64,000 nucleotides of DNA, from contig NC_090698.1 in assembly GCF_040954835.1 (NCBI RefSeq), positions 41,779,501 to 41,843,500 of the forward strand, read 5' to 3'. Source of the DNA: Lepisosteus oculatus. Taxonomy: Eukaryota; Chordata; Actinopteri; Semionotiformes; Lepisosteidae. The position numbers and the translations under genes are program-made. The stretch's first letter is position 1; every line of letters begins with the position of its first letter. This document shows, in pieces, positions 14,701 through 29,700 of this stretch. Below the pieces are notes generated by a model. That model was given only the letters and a program-made list of their open reading frames with translations. It made no database searches and was not told the origin of the DNA.

Positions 14701-17700
14701 ATGTTTTTGGACAGTGTGAGGAAACCAGAATACCCGGCAAAAACCCTTGAACGTTTGAAAGCGTGCAGTGATTACAATGCTAACCACTGCGCCACCATAC
14801 TGCACGTGAAATCTATACAGCACTTCATCAAAATATAATTAATGTAATAATGTTGATAAGTTTGTGTTAGAAATATGAATCTAATATTAGTTGGCAAAAA
14901 GTGCACGTAGTGTGTCACCTAACAGCAGCTCAGGCTTAAATGTGCCAGAACGTAACTAATAGTAATAAAACTAATCTGTCGTGTTAAGAGAATTCAAGGT
15001 TTGCTCTGAAGTGTAATGGCAGTGTGTTTTCCTCCTGCTGTAGCTAGCGTGCTGCTGTGGGTCGGCAGCCTGCTCCCTGTGCTGCAGCATCTGCCCGAAG
15101 ATCAAGCAGTCCACGGCAACCCGCTTCATGTACACCCTTTACTTCTTTCTGGTGACGGGCATCTGCATCATCATGATGTCGCCAACAGTGACCGATGCAA
15201 TGAAGACTAAAGTAAGACCTTCAGAATTACCTCGTTCATCCCTATGTAGGTCATCACCAGGATCAAAAACAATCAGAAGGTACTGTTATGTACCTGTTAT
15301 GTAAAAATCATGACTGTTGAATTAAACGTGTTTGTGCTGTTATGTTTTTTTTTTTATGCTGATGTTGGTCATTTTGTTTAAAGTGACATCCGTTTTCTAA
15401 GTGCTTTATTAAATCTCGGCAAACAGTAGGTGCCAGGCAGGGTACACCCTGGATGGGACGCCAATCCATTGTAGGCGCTCAGGCACTCGCACCAGGGCCA
15501 GTTTTCCCAGAAGCCAGTTAACCTGCCAGTATGTTTTTGGATTGTGGGAGGAACCAGAGCACTTGATAAAACTCCTGTGTATACAGGGAGAACATGCAAA
15601 CTCCACACAGATAGCACCCCAGGCCTGTAATTGACGCCAGGGCCCTAGTGCTGCAAGGCAGCAATGCTAACCACTGCACCACCATACTGCCCTGTTAGTA
15701 GCACTGGCTGTCTAAATGAAAAAACCTGTTAAATTATATGTTTAGATTTTAATGACATGTTACTGAGTTGGACTGGCAGAATTTTGCTATGATTTAAAAC
15801 GTAATAATGTTAAGTTTCTTAGTGCTAAGTCTGTCTGCCCCAGTACCATGCTTTCAGATTACAGTGAGTGGTTTAAATTACTTCATGCTTTAAGGTCAGT
15901 GTGGGCTAAAACAGCAAACATGGCAAGTCTTGTGACACTGGAAAGTGTAACATATTGTTAATTCTGTATTTGTTTCATAACAGAAAGCAGTTTCACATTA
16001 GTTGTCTTTAAGAACTGTGCATAGAATTGTATCAGAGGGAGCTAACATGTACTGTATATTTGCCTGAAACATCCAGATAAAATGAAAAACACATGTTATA
16101 TAGCAACATATATCCCATAAATGATAATGTGGTAAATCTGTTTAATGTGCATGATCGTGTAGAAAAGGCTATGCCCTGACACAGTTTGACTGAATTATTA
16201 ACAGACCACATGGAGATTATTCACAGACCAAACGGTCTGCAGTACATAGGCTACAACCACTGTTTGAAAGAAATTAAAACAGACAGGGAAGCTCTAAACA
16301 CAAAATACATTGTTTAGACTTTTATTGGCATTTTGCCACAGACATAAATACTAGACAAAAGTTTTCAAACAGTTTTGTTTGTATTCTTGTTTTTATGTAT
16401 TGTACCTATTTTAACCACCTGTTAAAATTAAAAATGTACCTATTTTTTGTCCACGGAATTTAAAATCCAAATTGACATTTGCATTACAAATCTAAATAGG
16501 GCCGTATGGAAAGTTTGTAAATATAGTAGAAGAATTCAGGAATGAAGCTGAGAGCTGTTTATCTTATCTATAGGTTGAGAATAACCTTGTTATCTGAAAT
16601 CCTTCAGATCCCGTCAGTAATTAGCAAGGATCTCTGTGAACTTCTATGGGCTATAGGAGGCCACATGTATCAACAGTTAATTTGATCCCCATTTTTTAGA
16701 CCCATTTTTTACTTTAGTTTTCATTACAAATGTACTGTTGAAGTTATCAGTGCTGCCTCTGAGCACTGGGGTCCTAGGTTCAATTCCTTGGGTGTTATAT
16801 CGAGGTGTTTATATGTTCTCCCCTTGACTGCGTGGGTTTCCTCCAGGGGCTCCAGTTTCCTCCCACAGTCCAGAGACATACTGCTGCACTAATCAGCTTC
16901 TGGGGAAATTGGCCCTGGTGTGAGTGTGCGCTTGTTTGTGCCTGTATGTGGCCTGTGATGGACTAGCATCCTGTCCAGGGTGTATCCTGCCTGCCTCCTC
17001 TTGCTTGCTGGAAGAGGTGTTAGTGGGGCCAGCAGGGGGCGCTTACCCTGCGGTCTGTGTGGGTCCTAATACCTCAGTATAATGACCGGGACACTACACT
17101 GTAAACGGGCGCCGTCCTTCGGATGAGACGTTAAAACCGAGGCCTTGACTCTCTTTGGTCATTAAAAATCCCAAGGCATTTCTCGAAAAGAGTAGTGGTG
17201 TAACCCCGGCGTCCTGGCCAAATATCCCATTGGCCCTTATCAATCATGGCATCCTAATAATCCCCATCTATGAATTGGCTTCATTACTCTGCTCTCCTCC
17301 CCACTGATAGCTGGTGTGTGGTGAGCGTTCTGGCGCACTATGGCTGCCGTCGCATCATCCGGATGGGTGCTGCATATTGGTGGTGGTGAAGTGCAGTCCC
17401 CATTACCTGTAAAGCACTTTGAATGGAGTGTCTAGAAAAGCGCTGTATAAGTGTAAGCAATTATTATTACTGTGATAGGCTCCAGCTCCCTGTGATCCTG
17501 CATTGGTAAAAGAGGTTGTAAAATACATTATACAGCACTTTTCTGGACATTTCAGTCAAAGCACTTTACAGCTAATGGGGACTCCCCTCCACCACCACCA
17601 CCAACGTGCCTGGATAATTACTCTCCCTTTTCAAAATATAATTTAATTTAGTTTTAAAACATTATGCTTCACCCCTTTTTAAAAAATTAATCTTAAAATG

Positions 17701-20700
17701 CTTTTGGAGAAACAAAAACAACTCAGACAGGTCATGGTCCTAGTAGAAAGATGTACTTTCCAATGTATGATGTATGAGGGTGTATTTGTGTTATTTGTAA
17801 TAGATCTAGTAGTGAGCCAGTACCTTTACACAATAACTGTTTTAAAGCATTTTATAAAGAAAAAGAATAACTGCAACCGATTTCAGACAGACACTTGCAG
17901 GCCTCAATGCACCTTTTAATTTGCATCTTAACTAGAATGATGTTCTGCCTTGACTTTTTTTGCCACTTAGAATTTCAGCTCTCTTTCCAGACATTGTAAG
18001 ACTCCAGTAGATAAAAAACAGCATAAATAAGGCACAAGCCAAGTGTCCAAGTAAGCATAAAACACTCAGAAACTTTACTCTCTATATACTCTCTTTTTAT
18101 AGCCAACTGCTTAACAATGAAACGACAGGCATGATGGGTTTTTTTTCCCCAGATGTTTTAACCAGTTTATGGATTGACTTTTAGTGTTTTGTTTCCTTTT
18201 CTTAGTTTTCTTAAAAAAGCACGGCACCCAAAATGCTCTAAAAGATTAACCCGTGTTGTAAAGTAATCTACAGTGATTTAAGATCTATTGTGTAATAGTA
18301 CATTCTTAGGACCAAAGGATTTGGCCACCTCTTCCCAACTGAGAGCTTGAGCTTCACGGGGTCCTGAAGGTTTAGCTTTATCTTATGCTGTCCTATAGTC
18401 CTGCCTGCTTTACAGACGTGCTGGTGATTTACATTGACAGCTTTAACATGTGGAAATCTCAAAACCATTGAGTTGCAGTAAGAATAGTTTCCCGTTATTC
18501 TAATGAAATCAGCTTGGTAAATTGCCCTGTGAATGCATTCAGCTGTTCTATAGCTTCTATAGTATCGCTTCTTTCTGTAATTGATTCTCCTTCAAAGTCT
18601 CATGTTCAAGAACTAATAAGGTCCAGCTCTGCTTCATTTCTGAATTCTGGTGAAGTTTTGCAGTGTATTCCAACATCTTTTTTCAAAAACCTACAGGCCT
18701 GACTTTTGAAACCATGGTTGTCTGGCAATGACAGAACCGAGCTGTTACCTTGAGCCGTCTTGTTTCGCCATTTCTGCGGTGTAATCCATGGTTGTAGGGG
18801 TTTTACTGTCGAAAGACTGGTTACGCTGAAATCTGTTAACTGTAGACATTTTGCTTTCTAAGTGGCACTGTGGGTGTATGTTGCTAGGTATAAAAAATCC
18901 TCATTTAATGGATATAAAGTGAGTTGGCCTTCAGAAATGACTGTCAAGAAAACTGTTTCCGTGAACAGTGACTGCACACATCAGATGACTCAATGTGTTC
19001 AATGTGACAAGAACAGTGTCCAAGAAACTTAAACTTAGATAGATGAAGTGACATGGCATTCAACTGCATGGAAACTTTCCATGGCAGACATATTCTTGGT
19101 GGTTCTCTGTGTGTGTACTGAATCTTTACAATTCATTGGTTTGTATAAGTCACCTGTCTTTCTAATTCAGAAGCAAATAAAGTTCCAAGGAAAGGCTAGC
19201 TTTATGTCCTCACTAGGAATGCCCTGTCACTGTTAAATATTTAAGTTCAAAGAGGGCTGACTTAATGTTTTTGGCCTGAAATAACAATTAGTACCACTCT
19301 TTTGATTATCTGGGCCTTGGACCTTCAGCTATGTTTACTGGCTCAAGTGCAGAGAACAGCTGTGTAAACACTTGAGACAATGCCCCATTGTTGTGAACTG
19401 TTGGAATAAGGTAATTCTTCTGGGAGGGGCAAACTTAGCTAACTCCTGAACTTTAAAAATATAAGAAAAATAATTTTGTCATACATTTCTCTTTATTTTG
19501 GTGATTTGTTGTTATTCCTGATTGTGGATTAAATGTTGGCTTCTGTTCTTGTAGTTTTGTGTTCATTTTTTCTCACATGTTACCTTTCGATGTTTTGGAT
19601 CCAAAATTATTCTCTTTGGTGTGTTTGTGGTCTCCTGTGCTACTATTGTGGGTCACATTAAAGACCCCGATTCACCTCTGGTTCAAACCTGTCTATCAGA
19701 GGAGACTGAAGCTATAATTTAACTTGGTATTCATGGTTTAGCAGTCAGTCTTTGTTTGTATGTGATTGTAAATATAACCTTACTGTACTTTGTCTGTGTG
19801 CTGGTTTTTCTTAAACATTTGATTCAAAACTTTTAGTAACAGTTTCCTGTTCAGCAACATGTTTGGTCTGTTTTCTGTTTTTAGTTTGCTTTCTTTTATA
19901 AATATTTTTTTCCCAGTATTTTAATAATTAGACACTTGTTTTGCACCATATTTTAGTTTCCTGTGCAAAAGTTGTCACTTTAGGACTTCTGTGACCAATT
20001 CTTCACTTACAGCAAACTGTCAGATTCAACTTCCTTGCTGGTGCTTGCTTTATTAGTTGTAGAGTGAAGACATAAACAAAGAAAGTTATTTAAATTTAGT
20101 TTTTGCATACTTTTAAACCACACAACCAAATTTGAATACTATTCTAAAAGTGTATAGCAGGATTTAATATCCTCTTGTTAGCAAGTTAGATTACAGAAAC
20201 TGTATAATGCATTATGAGTACTTTAGAATTTGAAAAGATGGGACAGATTGTTCTTCGTTATCTTTTACTTCTGAGCAGTTTTGTGAATTTATCTTCCAGG
20301 CATCTTCTGTGTTATTGTTGTTTTTTTCTTCATTTTTTGTGAAACCAAAACCACATTTTGTTTAATAGAAGACTGGAAAACCTTTGATTATGTTCTCTTG
20401 AGGTTGTAGGATGAGAGGCTGAAGTTCGGATGATCTGTATTTCAGTTGAAAAAACTGCCATCGATTCGCATTTCATTTGTAAATGAGATGGAAATTCCAG
20501 TCTGCAGCTTACGCTTTCACAATGCAGAACTTGAATTTCATGGCCACACAAGTTGTTTTTTTATTTTGACTCACTGAACCATTCTTTCCAGTTAATGGAA
20601 GACCAGCTCCTTCAAATTAACCTAATGATTTATTCATTCCTCTTTTTTGGCAGTGCTGAAAAAGAATTAGGAGACTCGGCATACCTTCTCTGTTGAAGGA

Positions 20701-23700
20701 GTGTTTGGGCGGTGCTTAATGTTCTTTTTCAGCTCAATCTGGGCTGAAAATATTTCTTGTGGATACAATTAGGTCTTTCCATCTGATGGCTTGTACGTTT
20801 TACAGGAAAACAGCAAGGTTTAAGAATGGAAATTGCCGCCTTGTTTTTGCCTTTTTGGCTCTCAATTGCAGCTTTTGTAGTATCAGTGACCCCGCTCACT
20901 GGCAAATTAGCATGTTTGCTTTTTAAAGCTGCATAGCGTTTACACTGATTATGAAACACAAATCACATCTTTTATACTCATCTTTTATACCCTCACTGGC
21001 CACAATATTAAGAAGTAAACTGAATAGTGTGTTGTTCCTCTGAGAGCAAAAAGAAAATATTTAATAGGACATTGTGTGTTCCAAAATATCCTGAAATATT
21101 TGCAGTCTAATTTATCTTCATTGAGTTGAAATGGAGTCAAAGCTGTTATGGGAGCAATGGTTTGTGGATTTGAACTGAAAACCTCACCGTGTTCATTAGT
21201 ATTTAGAAAGGTTGAAAATGAAGTGTTTCATGCTCCTCCAGTTAAATTTACATTGCCAGAAACTGACAGAGTCTGCTACTAATTTTACTAGAAGGTCCTT
21301 ACACAACGTCCATATTGGTCTGTTAAAACTTTGTGAGGACTTTTTAAACCCACGATCTGTATCAGTAATGCAGATAATATGTTGTAGTATGCAAATACTG
21401 ATCATGTAGTATTAGCACATTAAATGTGACAGAATTCGCAGGGTGCTGAGCAACTAATAAAAAACAGTTTGACAACAGAGCTGCTGGTGATGTGGTAACA
21501 GCTTGTGGATTTCAAATTAATACAAAACAAAAGGCAGAGAAGGCAATTTTTCCCACTTGTAAAATAAAAATATTATGAGACCTCTTCAAAAGAGAAAAAT
21601 CACATTACAATAAATGCTGAGATTGTCATAACTGACTATCTAATTTAAACATGATTAAACAAATATGGGTGACATGATTATAAATATTAAGGTACTGTAT
21701 TATATGCTGTTTGTTGTAAACAGAATTTTTGCCTTTTTTATTGCATATTCCAGTAAGAAAATAAAATGTGTGAAAAATATTTATTAGCACATTACAGTAA
21801 TGCTGTGGTACACCCTGATCAGAATTGTTTCATAAAACAAAAGTAGAATTTTTAAATTACAGTATTGCACAACTCTGCTGTAAATTGGAAAGGTGTTTTT
21901 TTAGAATTTAGGCTCAAGTTTGAGTACATGGTATTTTTCTTGCTGGTAAAAACCATTGCCAGTCAACCATATTTTTTATTCAGAAAATGCACAATTAAAT
22001 GCTAAGTTTTAAGAATAACCCCTTTATTTGTTAGTGGTTCATGTGTTGTGTAAAAACAATGTACATTCAGAGGCAAATGACAGAATGTTGACTACTTTCA
22101 AAATCTGGTTTGGTAATGAGGACACCACAACAGCACCTTTGGTTTCACATAACAAAACCAAAACCTTAAATACTGAAGCAACAGTGGATGATTTTTAAAC
22201 TGTTTTTGACAGAGCATTATTGACAAACAAATACTTTTTAAAATCCAAATCTCTGGAGTCTGAATCCCTCAGAACCCTGTGCATTGAGACAGTGGGACTA
22301 CAGGCCTCTGAGGTAATTTACACGTTTTTGCAGGTTTCCAGGAGTTTTGTGTTGTACAGGATGTAATGTCACATGATAGTATGTATTTCAATGCATATAC
22401 CCTGTTTTTATTTGTTTTATAGATCCCTTACTATTCTGAGCTGTGCTCACACATCCAAGCAGGGGAGAACTGTGAGATGCTGGTAGGCTACTCAGCTGTG
22501 TACAAGGTTTGCTTTGGGATGGCCTGCTTCTTCTTCTTCCTCTTTGTTTTCACCCTCAAAGTTAACAACAACAGAGGATGTCGAGCATACATTCATAATG
22601 GGTATGTAAACACAGCCATTGAAAATGCCATTAAAAAACTGCACCATGTAGATGCTTAAATTTATCCGTTTCTTTTGCCACTGGATTACACAAATGTATG
22701 TATGTGACTCCCAGGACACTAAAAACAGCCAATTTTGGTCGTCACATCCTTTAATGGTCTAAAATTATCCAAATAAATAAAATATGAAGTGAAGGCTTCA
22801 AAAATGGCTACCAAAGGAACAACCTCAGTTTGCTTTAATGATGTTTTTTTTTCTTGCAAGAAAGAAGGTATATAATTAAAAAAAGGATCTTCACAATAAG
22901 GGGTTAGGCATTCTGATACCCATGAACGTGCACAGAAATCTTTCCACCTTTCATTGTTCAGTGTGAGGGAGAGGATACTGTCCTGTGACTAGTGCAAAAA
23001 TAGAGGGACGAGATCCACTCTTCTAATGGGCAAATAACAAGGTGGAGTGTCCAGTTATCATGCTCATTGGAACTAGACAATGATCCTGGATCCATGATAG
23101 TTTTCAGCAAATTAATTAAAAAGTTGCACAGTATTTAATAATGCAGTTTTAGAAATAGAATTGGATAGTATTGCACTAAAGACAGGGGGTGTAGCTATCT
23201 GATTTTTGTTTAGGTGTCCTTTGGTTGGAATGAGTGGGAAGATGGATGTAATTGTATTAAAGGGTTTTGTTAAAAAAATCTCCCAGTCATCCACTACCTG
23301 AAAGCTCAGTAAGTCATATTTGGTCAAATAAACTTTGCAGGTCATATGAAAACTGTTAAGCAGCATTTAGTGTTATTACTCCACTTAAAAAAAAGTAACC
23401 TGGGAAATAATGAAGTTCCTATATAATTGTATTAGTTCACTAGGGTCGGTATAGATGGTGTTGATGGGTCCCGATAGAATGAATGGTGTTGTATCAGTAA
23501 CGTCTGTTTTTTCTAAATTGTTTTACGCAGATTCTGGTTCTTTAAATTTCTGGCTTTACTTGGCTGCTGCACAGGTGCATTCTTCATTCCTGACCAAGAT
23601 ACATTCCTTCAAGGTACTGTTTTTTTCTTCTGATCTTTTCATATTGCTTCATAGTACTGCACAAGGTTCATTATTAAAAAGCTTATATTTATTTCCTTTT

Positions 23701-26700
23701 TTTCTAGAATTATCATTACTTTTTATTAGCATTTTTGAATTGATAGTGACAAGAGACAATTCTCTCATTCTCCTTTTTTTTCTACTTTTTCACTGTTGCA
23801 GTATTGGAAATGTCAGACAGTACCCATTTTTAAGGACTGAGATTCATTTAACAAGTTCTTCTTTGTAAACCATTGCACAAGACACTACGTCTGCACTCAA
23901 TTTCCTCTTCTTTCAACCCTTTAAAGAGGTTTGTGCTGAGGTTGGTGCTGCTGAGCTTCAGCAGGATGTTTAAATGTTTACCCAAACAAAACTGCAACTA
24001 CAAATCGCTTGTGTCACCCTTGTGTTCTAGACAAACTTTGAGAATGTTTTGCTTATTGTCTTTGCTATGAAGTCTCCAGGATTGGCCCTGGATGGATATT
24101 CAAAGCTAAAGAATTCAAGTATGTTTGAATTTGTGGGAATATGAGTTGTACTGTAGGATTCTGAGGTAAATATTTGAGGCTTTAACTCAATTGTTTCCTT
24201 ATGCTTTTTCCTTGTGCTGTATTTGTAGTAGTGTGGTTAAATTCTGATCAATTTCTTTATACTCTATCTTTTTTATATACAGTTTTATGTATATCTCTTT
24301 TCCTGAAATCGGTTTTAGTGCACAGCTAAGGAATATCATAATCTGTTTTTTATTACATTTTTTTTTTAGTTTTGTTCACCTTTTTGTGAGTCTTATTTCC
24401 TGTCCAAAATAGATTGTATATGAACAGTTAAAGGTGTACACACTACAGCAAATCACCGGTTTCCTAGCACTTTTTCTTCTGCTATATTGACTAGCATTAC
24501 ATTGATTAAAATACAGATGACATATTTCAAGTGCTTGTTTACTAATTAAATCTTTTGTGATACAGCCCTCCAAACCTTGATAAACTAGGTTTTTTATAGT
24601 TGTAGAAAAAGAAAAAAAACGTAGTAAAAAGGTTTTTACCTTCTACCTCTACTTCTGAGGTAGTAGTTGTTCATCTTTTAAAATGAGAGTAGTAATTAAA
24701 GAGCTAAAGTTTCCTTAATTTAATATTGTAGCACCTTTTTTGCACGTAATCCAACAAAGTGCCGGTCAGGTTTCTACTTCCAGACATGATCGAAGTTACA
24801 TGTGAAATATAGCTACCATTGAGGGTTCCCAAAATATTATTAAAGTAATTTTAAATCTGTTTCTGTCTGTTTCCATTTTACTATTTTACCGGTAATGTAC
24901 ATTTAACAATGTAATTTATATTTTTAGAAAATAGAAAGGGATCCATATATTTCACTACTTAAAAAGTGAGCCAATTTAAATTTAAGTGAGTATAAATCCA
25001 TTATGAGGCTGTGTACTTATTTAGTAATTTAGAAGCTCTACAGTCATTTCTTTCTATAGTGATTTTACATTAGCACATGATCATGAGTTTAGTTTTGTGT
25101 TGCAGTACATCCCATATTGTAACATAAGTATATGAGGGTCATATTATTTGCAGCAAAATGTTTTTCACTTTACTGTACACTGAGTAGCCTACCCAATTAC
25201 ATTATGATGCTGGCCCAAACATCAAATCCTTAGAATAGAAGGCACGGAATTGCTTAAACGTGACTTCAGATTCTGGGATTTAGATAAGATTAGTTTGCAC
25301 AGATACAGAATAACAGTAAGAAATGTTTTATACAGTTTTTTTCCCCTGTGTCAAGCTTGCAGTAGTTTGTAGGATTTCTTGATTTGTTTATCCAGTCAAC
25401 CTCTCTGTATTCCATTTTTTTAATCAAAAAGATTGGGTAAAACAAAAATTGAGTTATGAATTCTTACTAAAACAGTCATACTGGATTGTGTTATAGCATT
25501 TAGTGCATTTTTTAGAGCTCTTATTATATATTTATTAAAATATAAATATATTTCATATATATTACATATATTATACTTAATACAAAATATATATTTGGAG
25601 TCTTTATTATCCCTAAGAGGCAATTTGTTTTGCAGCAGACAGTAAAGAAAAACACACAAACAAACAATACACATACACATGGATAAGAGAATCATATGTT
25701 GAACAGGGTTGTGGCCTAGGTATAAATGAGAACTTGGACCTGTTTGTTTTTAGATTGGGAAACTGCTGAGGGAAGTAATCGGAATATATTTATCTGCTAT
25801 TTCCACTGATTTTGCCTTGAATCTGATGTAAGTTTGGGGTCTGGGAATTCTTCCTGAAGTCATATGCCATAAATTTGGTCTGAGACATTCAACTTCATAT
25901 AGTTTTGTGGCAAACCTATCTACAACTGGCCCATGGCCCCACTTGCAACAAAATAACAATAACAGAGTCTGCAGCCAAGTCTATATACTAACAATAATCG
26001 TCTGTAAATTTAATGATGCATCTTAAGGGATACCTCTTTCAATCTTACAATCATTTGTCTACAGAACAGAGTAAAAGTAAGGGAAATGCCATCATTACTG
26101 TCATACAGCCTGATCTTATCCGATCTCAGAAAAATAGTAATGTAAATCATCCCGGCATTGGGATGAGAGACTGCTCTGTTAAGAATGAAGAATTAATGCT
26201 ATACATTAACCAGTAGTTGGAACTCTTCTCCCTAGACTAGAGAGAATACAGGTGTAAGCAATTATTCTGATTTATTTGTTAAGTGCTTGAAAGGGGGGCA
26301 CTTTATAGAAGACTAATACATTGGAAAATTGTGATAGCAGTCAGTTTAGAAAAAAAAATCTGAATTTAAGAATTGTTAATCTTCCCCTTTTGTGCCTTTG
26401 GAATACGATCTTGTTTTTTCAACCTAGCATTTAAGGGCAGATCCATGCTACCCCAGGGGAGATGCAGGGAAACCTCCCACATTCTCTCCAAGACACATGT
26501 GTCTCCAAAACATCCTCTTTTTTTAACGCCACAATCCTGGACTGGTTAAAGCAAAGCATTATGAAGGAAAAAATGTAAATAGTTCTTATTTATAACATCC
26601 ATGGACATTTGTGTAGTGATGGGGGCTGATGATGTGCCAAAGGCCCTCCAGAAGATACACTATGAACCCCTGCCAGATTTCAGCAGTCTTATCCCATTAT

Positions 26701-29700
26701 GTGTCTACTCCCAGTCACAGTCAGTGAAGACCTTAGGCCTGAATTCAAGTGAATGAGAATCAGAGTCATCCAGCAGTTGTTTTTGTTTTTGATCGGATGC
26801 AAGAGCCCCATGAGAGTTCCCTATTCATTTAGATTTTAACCATTTCTTGGAGGCTGTGTCTGTGTCTCAGGCCTTGGTCAGTGCTCAGCTCAGCGTTTGT
26901 GAATCCTGCTACAAAGTAGAACAATTTCTTTTCAGATGTGAATAGTGCCAGTTGTGGGTCGGTCTACTACTGGCTCATTTGAAAAAAGTAGTGATTAAGC
27001 ATTTCTGTATTTTTCCAGATTTGCTCTTTACGTAACTGAAAGCGATGGTAAATGGTTAACCTGTTCAAATGGAAAAGCTCATACTGTACATTATAGCAAC
27101 TCATACAAGCTCATACAGATTCAAAATAGTTTTAATTTGTGTTGTTATTTTCAATTTGACTGTTATGTGAGAGTGAATTCGCTTTTGGTAAAAGTGAGTT
27201 CAGACTTGTATCATCAGAGATAGGCCATAAAATAATTTTAAAAAGCTTTGTTGCTTCTGAAATGAGGATGATTTCAGATCACTTACTGTACATTTTGTGC
27301 CAAACTTTCTGACAGAGATTAGCTAATTGCTATTTGTGAAGCGTATTGTGAAACCTTTTTCTTTTAACTATGTGTTTAGGTGGTTCCTCATACCTCTGTG
27401 TTCTAGTGTGCATTTTGTGATTTTGACAGAAATGAGGAAATTCTTAACTGACTATACCTTGAATGATGATGATCCTAAGCTGGTTTAATTGCAAGGAAAT
27501 ACTTGGAGAACAGTTATTGAGCTTCTAGTTTTGTGATTTTAATTCAAGGAAATCATGCTGTTTTATTGGAAGATGCCTAATAATCCTAATACTGTTTCTT
27601 GCTCACATCTGGCATGCTGAAATTGTACACCATTCACTTAATGAAATCTGTTCTTCTTACTGTTACAAAGCTTTATATTAAATCAGGTATTGAGTGATTT
27701 AGTATATGAGCAGCACAGATTCAGATATGCAGTTAACCCATTTGTCAGAGGAAATATTCTCAGTATATGGAATGATTCGAAGAGTTTCTACGGTAACGAC
27801 AGGCTGGAGGGAAAAGTTTGTTACCAATAATGCCCATGGCACAGTGGGGTTGGCCTTCAATCTCCCGAATAAGTTACTGAAGTTAATAACTAAAGTTTTT
27901 ATTCAAGAGAGTGAGTTACAGGGGGTTTATCTTAAACTTTTCAAAATTTCAGTTAGCTTTGTGTTTAATCCTGTTCAACACACTAAGTGTTTGAATGCCA
28001 GAGTTATTAGCCTCTATTTCATGTAATAGTTTTCTCATTGTTTTTGTTTGCAACAGTAGTCACACATAAAGCTACTTGGCTTTCTCTCACACCCTTTCCA
28101 GTGTACTGTTTTAAACGTTATATAGCTGTGTAAAATCATGTTCTTCCTTGTTTTTTTTTGTTAATGAAGCTATGATTTAAATGAAGAGCAACCAAACATA
28201 GCTTTCTTATTGTTCAATGATGTTTTCTAAGGATGCATTTACTAAGGTTTACCCTCAAAAGTTTTAGATTTCTTCAATCAATGTCACTCCAGTGGATAGG
28301 ACTGTGTAATTGTCTTTACGCCTTTCATGCCCTACAAATCAGACCAGTTTTATATGGAGTTTTCTGTTGTAGTGATGCTGATTATTAACTACACCACTTG
28401 ACAAATTGGAAAGTCAGTTGTGTGTCAGTTTCTATATATTATAAATAGTTGAAAGACACTGTAAATATTAATGAGTATAAACTTAATTGTCTTCCAAGGT
28501 CTACATTATTCATATTAATGTTTTTGTGCTTTGATTACAGTTTGGCGCTATGTAGGGGCAGCAGGAGGATTTATATTCTTGGTAATCCAGCTTTTCCTCC
28601 TGGTGGAGTTTGCCCACAAATGGAACAAAAACTGGTAAGATTTGGCATTTCTCATTGCATAATAATGGCGTCTGCAGACATGTTTGTTTCTTTTCCTGCT
28701 TCTGTGTTCTGAAGGACCTTTGTTTCTCCTTCAGGTTGTGTAGAATTATATGCAATGTTGATATAAAAAATGAGCTCCATTGGAGCAGGAAGTTATGGAA
28801 AGGTCAAACATTTGAGCCTAAATTTAATTTTATGAATGCCTGGTGCTAATCTGAAACTAACTTTTGTTTGGGTTATTAAACATGTATTAAATAATAGATG
28901 TTCCAAATGGTGTATACCAAAACTAAAATTTACTTTTGAATTTTTATTTTCCTTACTATGTATGATGATGGAATCATTGCAAAAAACAGAGAAGAACACA
29001 CTCATGTGGAACCTGTATCACATCTCTGTTGTACTTGATTTATTGACACTATTAGCTGCTGCAACAATCAAGACTGACACAACATTTTACAGAGACACAA
29101 ATTCCTGTCTTGTAAACATTGAAAAAGTCCATTGTAAATATTTTAAGTGTCATTTTGTAATCTCACCTGTAATATCCAGGTCAGGAGTGTTTGTGAATTT
29201 TGCCAGTCAGTTGAGTTTTCAGTGTTACCACCCTCCGTTTGCTTCTGTTTTTAATAGGTTTTAATAACAAGTGAGTGTAATTAATGCACTTTGAAACCTT
29301 GTGGAGAAGGACTTGGAGAAAAATCTATTTTGAAAATTGAAGGCTTGGATGATCATAAAAACAATCGCTTGTAATGGTTTTACTGTGCTTGATATGTGCT
29401 TGGTAAGACTCTTGATATGTTTTCCATAATGAAATCCAGAATTCCAGAAGAATTTAAACTTCTGGAAGGGTGTGAAACAAAAACAAAATAAAAAAAAGAT
29501 TACATGGAGAGCTGAGATTAAGTGAAAACCAAAATGAAAAATTAAACAAACGATCTGTTAATTAAATGCTTATACCTAAATACTAGGAGTATTAGAAACA
29601 AATTTGATTAGATAAAAGCTACCATTAGCAGGCAATTTTGATTATCCTGGAATCACAGAACCATGGTTAAGCAAAAATGATGAAGGTGAATGTAACATTA

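Larger units (their letters stand above)
2758..15043 (+). other. SERINC5 intron 1 (12.3 kb)
   Basis: Holds SINEs (6377, 9037, 12029, 14543), a Tc1 relic (about 6840-7418), a GC-rich block (10660-11430) and AT-rich simple sequence (14100-14165). No further exon is recognisable. Stretches 2760-6370, 7420-9030 and 12470-14540 show only unique-looking AT-rich sequence apart from a GAATTG-type short tandem near 3852-3887. Confidence 0.8.
15212..22422 (+). other. SERINC5 intron 2 (7.2 kb)
   Basis: SINEs at 15388 and a SINE-in-SINE nest at 16749-17606. The rest (17620-22400) is unique-looking AT-rich sequence with no recognised exon or repeat. Confidence 0.75.

Noticed and set aside
23455..23868. 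137-codon open frame covering SERINC5 exon 4
   Set aside because: Reads exon 4 in the wrong frame; the spliced frame gives the conserved FFIPDQDTF motif.
28836..29264. 142-codon open frame on the + strand
   Set aside because: Lies in SERINC5 intron 5, has no recognisable domain and no codon pattern of a real gene; expected by chance in AT-rich sequence.
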